Of a DNA stretch of 64,000 nt, positions 41,039 to 49,900 are shown piece by piece (position 1 is the stretch's first letter; every line of letters starts with the position of its first letter). Location: NCBI GenBank assembly GCA_964509075.1, contig CAZDWC010000004.1, forward strand, positions 124,001-188,000. Reading direction: 5' to 3'. The stretch comes from UBA7239 sp964509075 (GTDB lineage: Bacteria > Pseudomonadota > Gammaproteobacteria > Pseudomonadales > UBA7239). The notes under the pieces were generated by a model. It was given only the letters and a program-made list of their open reading frames with translations, was not told where the DNA came from and did not search any database. Both the position numbers and the translations under genes were made by a program.

Positions 41039-42090
41039 TGGTGCAGAAAAACGTTTCGACCGAACACTATCCGCTGGTTTCCATTGTAGTAACCAGTTTC
41101 AATGGCGAGGCATATATTGCCGCACAACTGGATTCGATACGTCAGCAGACCTACAAACATCTGGAAATTATCATCTGCGATGACAATTCCAGTGACAACA
41201 CCCGCGCCATCACAGAAACGCATGCCGCTCAGGATGCACGAATCAAGACGATATACCAGCATACCAATTGCGGCTTGCACAGAAATCTCGAAAGCGGTCT
41301 TCGCCTTGCGCGTGGTGAATATATCGCCATTGCTGATCAGGATGACATCTGGCGTACCGACAAGATCGAAAAGCTGCTTGCCTGTCTCGACGGCAATATT
41401 GCTGCCTTTTCCGACAGCCAGCTGATAGATTCGCATGGCAAACGGTTCGGAAAAACCTTGCTGCAAACACTGCATATAGCCGATCCGCAATCAGCCACAT
41501 CACCCTTGCGGCTCCTGAAAAAAAACTGCGTCTCAGGCCATGCCCTGCTTTTTCACAGGCAACTGCTTGATATCTGCCTGCCGTTTGACAAGCGCATGTT
41601 GTTTGATCGCCATCTGGCGATTGCCGCTTCCGTGCACGGCGGCATCGCATTTCATCCCGAGCCTCTCGTTTTTCATCGTATACACGCCACCAATCACACC
41701 AATGTGCGCCTTGCGCGTCACCATGCGTCAGCGGGATTGCCAATAGCAAACGATCGATACCCGCGACCTGAATCACTGGCAAGCATCAGGGATAAGCAGT
41801 ATGAATCCTTCCGCTTCCGCTTCGAGCTAATGGCCAGACTGCTGCATCGACAAACACTGCCTGACACCATTCCACAAGCAGATTTCTTCGTCAAAATCAT
41901 CAGCACCATCGCCACATTGATGGCGAAAGAAAAAAATTCCTGGTTTCGTTTCAGGCTATTGTTTGCACTATGGGACTTTGAAAGGCATTACCATTTGTTC
42001 GGTTTCAGGCGAGTTCTGCGTTTATGTAAGGGCAGAAAGTGGTATGCGATCGCGGAAAGTTTTCGCAATACAGATCAATCAACTTGCTGA
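41038..42090 (+). CDS. GT2 family glycosyltransferase
   Basis: 350 residues, GTG start overlapping the msbA stop (either of two adjacent GTG codons). GT-A fold: VSIVVTSFNGEAYIAAQLDSI, the nucleotide-sugar DxD-like motif IADQDDIW, and CDDNSSDNT. It resembles rhamnosyl/fucosyl-type side-chain transferases, though donor and acceptor cannot be read. The C-terminal third is basic. It is cotranscribed with msbA and overlaps the convergent GT2 gene by 16 bases. Confidence 0.87.
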   Translation: MVQKNVSTEHYPLVSIVVTSFNGEAYIAAQLDSIRQQTYKHLEIIICDDNSSDNTRAITETHAAQDARIKTIYQHTNCGLHRNLESGLRLARGEYIAIADQDDIWRTDKIEKLLACLDGNIAAFSDSQLIDSHGKRFGKTLLQTLHIADPQSATSPLRLLKKNCVSGHALLFHRQLLDICLPFDKRMLFDRHLAIAASVHGGIAFHPEPLVFHRIHATNHTNVRLARHHASAGLPIANDRYPRPESLASIRDKQYESFRFRFELMARLLHRQTLPDTIPQADFFVKIISTIATLMAKEKNSWFRFRLLFALWDFERHYHLFGFRRVLRLCKGRKWYAIAESFRNTDQSTC

Positions 42091-43070
42091 CCCGTCAATA
42101 ACTGATAAAGACGAATGACAATATTGGTGACGTGTTTAACAGTGTAGTGGCGGAGTTTTACTTTACGGAAAACAGCCCACGCGCCCGGGTAGCCTTTTTT
42201 CACTGCCTTGTTGAAAAGATTGATGTAAATTCGATTGATAATGCGCTCATAACCCGGATAGCCTTCGTACTGGCGATATATCTTTTCGTAGTGGTCAAGC
42301 ATGAAGGCCATGTTCCGTGACTGGTTGCCTGCGTGCTTGCGATAATAGGCCAGCGGCTCTGCCATTACATGTGCCTTGTGTCCGGCGCCCGTTATTTTAA
42401 GCCACATGTAGATGTCTTCGAGGTGGATGTCTGGATCATAGCCCTCCACGCTGCGCAATACGGCGGTACGCATCATCGCCGTCGGCGCCTTGATGCCCTC
42501 CTTGCGGCGGGTGAACAGATCCTCAAAGTTCAAATCCCGCGCCTCGAGCTGCTTAGGCATCTTGATGACACTGCCGTCTTCATCAATCTCAATGTAATAG
42601 CCGCCGCAGACAGCCACATCGCGGCGCGCCTCAAGAACAGCCACCTGCTTCTTGAGGCGTGAGGGCAGCGCCACATCATCGGCACTGAGCATGACAAAGT
42701 ATTTGCCTTCTGCCAGCGAAATCCCGCGATTCAGTGCAGCGGCAAGACCGACATTCTGCTGCAGCACATACTTGAAGCCATGGCTGTTGGCCAGGTGCTT
42801 GATAATGTCCGGAGAGCTATCGCTGGAGCCGTCATCAATAACGATCAGCTGGATATTCGGGTAATTCTGGTTGATGACGCTGAGAATGCTTTCTTCGATG
42901 AAGCGTTCGTGGTTGTAGGAAGTCACGAGTACAGTGACAACAGGAAGGCTGGCATGCAGATCCTGCCCCTGCCATTCGTCATGTTCTTCCCAATCCGTAG
43001 AAGGGTGCGGCACAACCGCAAGATGCCTCCCTGTTACTGCCGGTTTTAGTGGGTGCCTGATATTCGACAT
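42075..43070 (-). CDS. GT2 family glycosyltransferase
   Basis: 331 residues from the ATG at 43070, which has AAGGA 8 bases ahead. GT-A core: VTVLVTSYNHERFIEESILSV, VIDDGSSDSSPDI and the DxD-type MLSADDVAL. It resembles the gene at 53761 in layout (FEDLFTRRKEGIKAPTAMMRT, LEDIYMWLKI, YYRKHAGNQSRN), so the two are probably paralogues with different acceptors. The C-terminal helical part RYINLFNKAVKKGY is also shared in style. Confidence 0.87.
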   Translation of the reverse strand: MSNIRHPLKPAVTGRHLAVVPHPSTDWEEHDEWQGQDLHASLPVVTVLVTSYNHERFIEESILSVINQNYPNIQLIVIDDGSSDSSPDIIKHLANSHGFKYVLQQNVGLAAALNRGISLAEGKYFVMLSADDVALPSRLKKQVAVLEARRDVAVCGGYYIEIDEDGSVIKMPKQLEARDLNFEDLFTRRKEGIKAPTAMMRTAVLRSVEGYDPDIHLEDIYMWLKITGAGHKAHVMAEPLAYYRKHAGNQSRNMAFMLDHYEKIYRQYEGYPGYERIINRIYINLFNKAVKKGYPGAWAVFRKVKLRHYTVKHVTNIVIRLYQLLTGQQVD

Positions 43071-43446
43071 ATGCACCGTCCTTGGCCTGGAAACGAGTCT
43101 TCCTCATTCTATAGCGAAGCACTAAATTCGCAACATGGTGTATCGCAACATCGGCTCACTCGCGCCAGTCTTGGCATAGAATGGGCTTGAGCTGGTGGAG
43201 GCCATCCCCCCCCTCCCCTTTCATACAAAACGAAAGGGGTGGCTTTTCGTATCACATCCCAAGAATCTCTCGATAACCGATTGCTAATGACCTAACAGTA
43301 TGTTGAAAACCATAACCATGCAGGTTATGGGTATGAGGCACGGATGGGATGTTGTGCGCGCATGGGGCGTGCCAGCGGCCCCGAAATGATTGAAAAGCCA
43401 TTGAACGCTGCGGCGCCACAAGAAACTTGCATCCTTGGTGTGAGCG
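43071..43446. other. Non-coding gap with two hairpins
   Basis: No gene is seen in these 376 bases. It carries two small hairpins: CCCCTTTC / GAAAGGGG with a 9-base loop (43215-43239) and CCATAACC / GGTTATGG with a 5-base loop (43310-43330). Neither has a T-run on the strand of the upstream gene. GC content falls from here into the next genes, so the gap may mark an insertion edge. Confidence 0.4.
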
Positions 43447-44163
43447 TCATGGCTTCGTGCTTAATATCACATCTATGTATTCCGCGCGGATTCCAATGTC
43501 AATGTTGTCAATTGCAATGATAATCGTGGGGGTCTTGGCTTTTTCTGTAATGAATGACGCAATGTCATAGCCCCAGTGCATGGTTACAAGCGCCCCTTGG
43601 TTGTCTACCGGGTTGCCGTGATATTCCGGCGGATGGTGGTGGACAATGCTGCCGTCCGGATTTCTGGAGGCCCACACTTCACTAGCGCGAGTCTTGTTGA
43701 TAAGTGGTGCGGTAAATATATGCGCGCCACCTGGCTTCAGAACCCGCGCTATCTCCTTGACAGCAGCTTCAGGATCAAAAATGTGTTCCATGACATCTTG
43801 TGACACAAACAAATCAAGAGAATTGTCTGGAAAGGTCAACGCTTCTAAGTTCTCGCAACGACTTTTCGTGATTGGCTCAATTGCTCCTGGCGCGACATGA
43901 GGGAAATACTGTGAAGATGAGTATCTGGCACAGTGTTTCTGTAATTTAGGTGAAGCGCCTCTATTGCAGGGCGAAGTTTCGTGAATTGTTAGTTCACGCC
44001 AGTGGGGGTAGTAGTCTTCTATTACCTTCATCAAGGCCCGTTCGCGAGGAATGGATCCACAAGATGAGCAAAGCAGGTGATCTCTGAACCAGTCGTACTC
44101 GGAAGTAAACTCTACGGACTTTTCACAGATGTGGCAGTACCCGATGTGACTAAAAACGCGCAT
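43447..44163 (-). CDS. Class I SAM-dependent methyltransferase with N-terminal zinc ribbon
   Basis: 238 residues; the ATG at 44163 follows GGGAG. An N-terminal CHIC...CSSC zinc-ribbon-like module (about 10-36) precedes a methyltransferase core with VSQDVMEHIFDPEAAVKEIARVLKPGGAHIFTAP, the Methyltransf_11 motif set (SAM-binding strand, acidic loop, post-I/II motifs). Such proteins methylate sugars or glycan precursors in O-antigen clusters. The gene is visibly AT-richer than the flanking glycosyltransferases. Confidence 0.78.
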   Translation of the reverse strand: MRVFSHIGYCHICEKSVEFTSEYDWFRDHLLCSSCGSIPRERALMKVIEDYYPHWRELTIHETSPCNRGASPKLQKHCARYSSSQYFPHVAPGAIEPITKSRCENLEALTFPDNSLDLFVSQDVMEHIFDPEAAVKEIARVLKPGGAHIFTAPLINKTRASEVWASRNPDGSIVHHHPPEYHGNPVDNQGALVTMHWGYDIASFITEKAKTPTIIIAIDNIDIGIRAEYIDVILSTKP

Positions 44164-44220
44164 GTTTGTCTCCCTCATAGAGTTTGGGCGCGGTTAAACT
44201 TCCCGTCGTGCCCGCCATTT

Positions 44221-45918
44221 TCAAGCGTTCCGCAATGTCTTTTCAACATGACCATGCAGATCAAAAGTATCAGATGGCACATTGGGCATGAAACGCTCTG
44301 CAATATCGGTCAGAACAATATCTGGAGAAAGCTCTTTGATAATGGAGTAATCCAGAGATGTTGACCACACAAAATAAGTCTCAAGAAATGTCTCTGCCAA
44401 CATGCCCGTCAGCAAGGCAGGCCTGTATTCTGCAAAAGAGTCCCCAAAAATGAGTATCTTTTTTCTGCATGCGGCGGAGTCATTGCGGAACTTGACAAAT
44501 GAGCCGACGTGAAAACCGGCGTCATTTTCACGGGAGTTTTTCTTTTTATAAGAAACCATTTCGTTTTCATAAAAACAATGAGAGTCTTTACAAAAATTAT
44601 AGTATCTGGCTTTTTCGCGAACTGGCGGAGCGAGCTTTCCTCCCAAATCAAGCATCACTTCTCCTTCAGTAAAGGGCCGCGACAACAAATCCTTAATCGG
44701 CGAAATACCTAGCTTGGCGCATATCAGCTGGTACGCTGCATAGCAGCCACTCGGCGACCAGTGACTATCTGTTTTCCAATATAGCTGATAGTCGTGACGT
44801 ATTTTCCCAAAATATTCTCTGGGATCTATGCATACATCATCCAGCAGTGCTCTTGCATCTTCAGAGCAGCCGCCATAAAGCACCGACAATGGATTGCCCG
44901 GGTATTTTATTCCGTCGAGGCATGCTTTTTCCGGGTATATCGTCTCTTTGTTTGGAATAAAGACATGTAAATACTGTACATTGCCGAGATTTGACTTTCT
45001 CGATTGCAACAAGGAAATCCATTTGTTCACAAAATCATGGCCAAGAGTTGACTCTTTTTCGTAGTAGCTCAACGGTTTATTGGAGCCTCCCGCCAAAAAT
45101 AACCAGCCATCGCGACCAACCAAAACATCAGAGTCGATGTTTCTGTTCCCCCCCCATTTTTCAACATAAGGGATTCCTGCAATTTGACAGTATTTAGCGT
45201 AGTCACTGTAAAAAAATTGTGCGAGCCTGACCCTTGTCTGAAGTGACAGTTCCTCCGGGCCTTTGCCGGAAGAATACTTAACAGCATTGAATTTTTCGTC
45301 TTGGAAATCATGGAGCCCAAGAAAGCCAAAAACCCTTCCCATGGTTGATTGCGGGTGTTTTCTTAATTGATCATTGTCGATAGCGATGATCTTGTCCTTT
45401 GAAAATACCTGCCTGTATATATTTAATTTGCGACTATAAAAGCTAAACCATAGAACCTGATTCAGATAATACTGGTGGTCTGTCGATTGAGAAATTGCCT
45501 TATCAAAATCGATAGAGAAAAATTCATTCACATCCATGTCTTGAAGCAAAGGCACTTTGTTTATAGTCTTCAAATGAAAAAAATGGGAGACAGCCCTTTC
45601 TACTGGGTCCCTGGTGATCAGTATAATTTTTGCATCAGGATTAACGGCTTTTATTGCTTTGGGAATGGATGATGTGTACGCAACATCGAAATACGTTGGG
45701 CTGGCTTCCCCGGTTATTCCTGGAGATTCAAAATCAAAATGCGATATATACCACTCCAGTCCATTATCAGGATAGAGTGAAAAATAATGTATTTCCTTTT
45801 GTTTTGCTTTTTTAACATCGGGGTGCATACAGATAAAATCGTACAAAATTGTCGTGCCGCCTTTCATCGTTCCGACAATAAAAAATTCAGGTTTTTTGAT
45901 TTTAAATGATGCCGGCAT
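44221..45918 (-). CDS. Fusion: sulfotransferase plus AlgX/AlgJ-like acetyltransferase
   Basis: 565 residues from the ATG at 45918 (GGAG 8 bases ahead). Residues 10-230 are a PAPS-dependent sulfotransferase: 5'-phosphosulfate loop GTMKGGTT (16-23) and 3'-phosphate site ITRDPVERAVSHF (101-113). Residues 265-560 follow the AlgX/AlgJ SGNH-like plan: VGRDGWLFLAGG, KTDSHWSPSG (Asp/His of the catalytic triad) and IFGDSFAEY (nucleophilic Ser). Alginate O-acetyltransferases of this group are normally stand-alone periplasmic proteins. The sulfotransferase half would act in the cytoplasm, so localisation is puzzling: no signal peptide is visible. Marked AT-rich. Confidence 0.82.
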   Translation of the reverse strand: MPASFKIKKPEFFIVGTMKGGTTILYDFICMHPDVKKAKQKEIHYFSLYPDNGLEWYISHFDFESPGITGEASPTYFDVAYTSSIPKAIKAVNPDAKIILITRDPVERAVSHFFHLKTINKVPLLQDMDVNEFFSIDFDKAISQSTDHQYYLNQVLWFSFYSRKLNIYRQVFSKDKIIAIDNDQLRKHPQSTMGRVFGFLGLHDFQDEKFNAVKYSSGKGPEELSLQTRVRLAQFFYSDYAKYCQIAGIPYVEKWGGNRNIDSDVLVGRDGWLFLAGGSNKPLSYYEKESTLGHDFVNKWISLLQSRKSNLGNVQYLHVFIPNKETIYPEKACLDGIKYPGNPLSVLYGGCSEDARALLDDVCIDPREYFGKIRHDYQLYWKTDSHWSPSGCYAAYQLICAKLGISPIKDLLSRPFTEGEVMLDLGGKLAPPVREKARYYNFCKDSHCFYENEMVSYKKKNSRENDAGFHVGSFVKFRNDSAACRKKILIFGDSFAEYRPALLTGMLAETFLETYFVWSTSLDYSIIKELSPDIVLTDIAERFMPNVPSDTFDLHGHVEKTLRNA

Positions 45919-45965
45919 ATATTGACGCTCCAAGATTTCTTACAGGGCATATTTTTGGGTGCGTT

Positions 45966-46913
45966 CTACTTGGGTTCGAAACTCTCAAGTTTATCGCCTA
46001 GCCAATCGGCTGTGGCAGCTATTCCGCTCTCAATGGTTGTCAAGGGTCTCCACTGTGTATACGCAGTGATTTTGGAAATATCCAGCACATTTCGCTCAAC
46101 ATCTACGGGTCTTCCAGTTACATGGATGAACCTCAATTTCAACTGAAGTGTATTGCAAATGATGGCAATAATTTGATTGATGGAGTGGCCTGTTGCAGTG
46201 CCGATGTTGTAAATTTCCCCCGAGCTGTCTGACTTCGCTATGGCCAATATGCCCTGTATCGCATCATCAATATATATGTAATCCCTAACATTGTTGCCAT
46301 CTCCCCAGATTTCGACCATTTCGTTCGTGAGTGCCTTGTAAGTCAAGGCCGCGATAATGCCCTGACCTCTCAGGGGGTTCTGCCATGGCCCGTAAGGATT
46401 AGCCAGGCGGGCAATTACATAGTCTGTTCCATACAGTCTGCGATAAAGAGCAAAATATTTTTCTATGGCAATTTTTACCAATCCATAGGAGCAAATGGGT
46501 TCGTTTTTGCATGTCTCAACAATTCTTTCGCTTTCTTGATTGCCATAAACCGTTCCCCCGGAGGAGAGAAAAATCCAGCGCAAGCTCCTTCCCTTGGTGG
46601 CCTCTAAATAATGCAGGGTCGAGATTAAATCAAGGTCAATTTCCTTGACTGCGTGGGCTGTGTCTGGCAATGGACGCGATAGGCTAATCAGGTGAAAGAC
46701 GATTGCATCGCTCATTGATTCCAGCAATTCTGCAGGCAGCTCAGTGAAGTCACCAATGACTGCTTTAGCCTTCTCTGGCCATTGTGGTGAGTGAACCCTG
46801 TCAAAACAGATCAGTTCGCCGTCTTGTCTTGCCAATGCATTAGCAAGGTTTATACCTATGAAGCCGGCTGCACCAAGAATGACAATCCGCTTATAGTGGT
46901 TGGCACATTTCAT
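45966..46913 (-). CDS. NAD-dependent epimerase/dehydratase (UDP-sugar 4-epimerase-like)
   Basis: Extended SDR of 315 residues. Nucleotide loop GAAGFIGINLA (about 14-24), catalytic Ser-Gly-Gly region LSSGGTVYG and YGLVK (Tyr/Lys pair). WNPLRGQG and DYIYIDDA fit UDP-glucose 4-epimerase/nucleotide-sugar epimerases. The start overlaps the stop of the upstream giant gene (TAATG). It probably supplies a donor sugar for the local glycan; the substrate is not determined. Confidence 0.82.
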   Translation of the reverse strand: MKCANHYKRIVILGAAGFIGINLANALARQDGELICFDRVHSPQWPEKAKAVIGDFTELPAELLESMSDAIVFHLISLSRPLPDTAHAVKEIDLDLISTLHYLEATKGRSLRWIFLSSGGTVYGNQESERIVETCKNEPICSYGLVKIAIEKYFALYRRLYGTDYVIARLANPYGPWQNPLRGQGIIAALTYKALTNEMVEIWGDGNNVRDYIYIDDAIQGILAIAKSDSSGEIYNIGTATGHSINQIIAIICNTLQLKLRFIHVTGRPVDVERNVLDISKITAYTQWRPLTTIESGIAATADWLGDKLESFEPK

Positions 46914-49900
46914 TAGGTCTGTGCCTCCATTGCCATGGTCATCTCCGGTATCTGGAAATACTCATGCAAATATTCAACATATGCATGTGCCTTGGAGAGC
47001 GCAGTGTCAGATGGCACAACCAATGTACGTGCAATTTCCTGTGCTCTGGAAACTTCTAGCAAATGCGCAATCTTCTGGGTGGAGCTGGTAACACTGCCAG
47101 TATGGCGGCGATGCATATTTAGTGATTTTTCTCGGAAAAACATACTGCCTTGCAACAGGACATGAAGATAGATCACCCAATCGCCCGCAACTTTATAACT
47201 GAACAAATCCTCGCCTATGGCGTTAAATGCACTTTCTAGTGCATATCTGCGAAATAACACTGCGCTGACATTGGGGATGGTATTCTTGATACTTAGGGCT
47301 TCGGCAATTTCTTCACGGCCATTGCGAACATAATCGTGCATCCACTGCGCGGATATATCTTTGGTGTAATCAAGGTAATCTGGTGCCAACACCTTATCAT
47401 CGTCATCTATCTGCTGAGATTGGCTATAGGCCAATACCACGTCTGGAGAATTGAATGAGCCCATGAGTTCTTCCAGAAAATGATCGTTAGCGATGTCATC
47501 GGCTTCAGCGATCCAGAGTATATCGCCTTTACTAAGTGCCAGACCTTTTTGCCATTGATGAAACACCGATCCGGCATTTTCGTGATTGACGTGCAATTGA
47601 TAGTCGCATTGGTTGGTGTCAAGAAATTCCTTTATGACTTTGACGCTGTTGTCGCTTGATGCATCATCAAGCACAATTAACTCATAAACTGGCCATTGCT
47701 GCCGGAGAATGCTCTTCAGGCGTTTTTCGATGTGCCGCTCGTAGTTGTAATTGGGTACGATCACTGATATGCGAAGAAGGCCGTTCAGGTGATGCAGAAG
47801 GTCCAGCGAGTATTGTTGCAGAGAACCAACAGGGCGTTTCAACTCTGCGGCGGGGCTATTCAGTAATGCATTTAACTGCTCAGCAAAATCTTTCACATCA
47901 AGGTAGCGTGCCAAGCGCCCGCCATGCTCCAGGACAAAATCACAAGCCCCTGACGCTCCATCAAATGCCACTACCGGCAAACCCACCTCCGCCGCTTCCA
48001 GCACTACGTTAGGAAAGGGATCTTCGCGAGAGGGAAGAGCATAGACCGCGGCGGCAGCGTAATATGCCAATGGATCCCTATCGAAGCCAACAAACAGCAC
48101 TTTATCCTGTAAACCCCAGGAGCGAATATGCTGCATAGCTGTATTGCTGGCGTTTTGATCTGCATGCCCAACCCAGATAAATACAAGATCGGTATTTGTT
48201 TTTAGTGACTGGCGGGCTATTTCAACAAACAGATCTGCACCTTTTCGGGTGTCTGCATAACCTATACTGAGAACAATGCGGCAATTGTTCGGCAAGTTGT
48301 GCTTGCTGCATATTATCTGGTGAGCTTCTTTGTGGCGTCCTTTGTAAGGGTTTTTGCGTAAAACGCCCTGCGGTCTTATAACAACCTTTTCTGTTGCAAC
48401 AGGCGCTATCTCACAGTAGAGCTTCCTCACCAATTCAGCTGGAAATACGATCTTATCTGCATGTTCGGCAATAGCCAATGCATTGGCTTCCTGTCGCATT
48501 TCGCGAATCACACCGGGCAGTTCATGGATAAGGCTCAGCACACGAAAGCCCAGCGTTTTCAATTGTGGGACAAGCTGACCACTTACTACCGTACTGGTAA
48601 TGGCATCCAGGTATCCAGCGCGCCTTAGGCTGGAAAGAAATGAATGTAGATCATTATGCGCAACGTCCTCCGCATTCATGATGGGGCCTATAGCAGCAAA
48701 ATCGTCAAAGAGCCTGCCGCCACTCAAGGCCAAAATAGACACCTGTAAACCATTCTTCTTGAGCTGCTTTGCAGTTTCAAGGATCAAGAACTGTGCGCCA
48801 TGTGGGTGGCAATCATGCGTCACCACCAATATCTTCTTCCGGGCATCATGCCGGTTGCATGTGTTGGCCGTAAGCGCATCACGCGTCGCTTGTAGCCAGG
48901 CATAGCCATAGCGTTGATCTGGCTCCAGATGCGCACCTTCGGCCCATTCGTTCCAGGCGTTGACGAAAATCATGCGCTTCTCAGGGTCTGGTTGCGATGC
49001 AACAGTGTAATTTACCGCGTTGGCCAGCCACTTTTCATAGCCAGCGGGTGAACTGTTGGCAAAAACTACGCCCTTGTTTTTTCTTCTTGCCGTGTTATCC
49101 CAGGACGGACAAACACTGCGAAACAACGTGTACTCCTTGTCTTGATAGTTTTTGCTGCGCTCAACAAAAATACGCCAATCGTACACAGTGCCTTCAAAAT
49201 CCGGTGCCAGCGGTGAAGTCTCGCTCGTTATATTTGGCGGCGCTGAGTTGTTGGGTGGGAATTCGATAGCCGCATCCATGCCATACACCATTGGATCTAC
49301 CGCTTCAAAACTCTGCGTATACGCCAGATAAATTTCACCAATGCCGTTTTCCCGAGACCACTTCCGCCAGCGTTCCATGGTTTGCACAGCGTCTGGCAAC
49401 AGATTAGGCCGGTACACCATAAGTAACGGCTTGCCATTGATGCGGATGTAGCGTGGGTCAAGCAAATACTTGGAGACATATTCTATAAAGGCCAAATCAT
49501 CTTCTGCAGAATATTCTTGGGCAATGAGCAGCTCACTGTCCAGCCCATCCCAGCGCCGAGACCAGTTTTCGTTCGCCCAGCACAGACAAAACGGCAAATC
49601 CAGAGAGGGATCTGCCAGATAATTCAGAATAGGGGTCTCAAGTAGACGCGTGCCCGCAAACCAGTAAAAATAAAAACAAAACCCCTCTATGCCATAAAGT
49701 TTCGCAAGCTCTACCTGCTTTTTCTGAGTCGCACCATCCAGCAAGTCGTAATAACCCAACGCGTCAGGAACGTGTGGCTGATAGTGGCCTTCAAATTGCG
49801 GCACAGCCGGGCGTACGTTTGTCCACTCGGTAAAGCCTTCGCCCCACCACGCATTGTTTTCCGGAATGGCATGAAATTGTGGAAGATAAAAACAAATGAC

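Noticed and set aside
43215..43239. Rho-independent terminator
   Set aside because: The hairpin has no T-run on the strand that is transcribed toward it.
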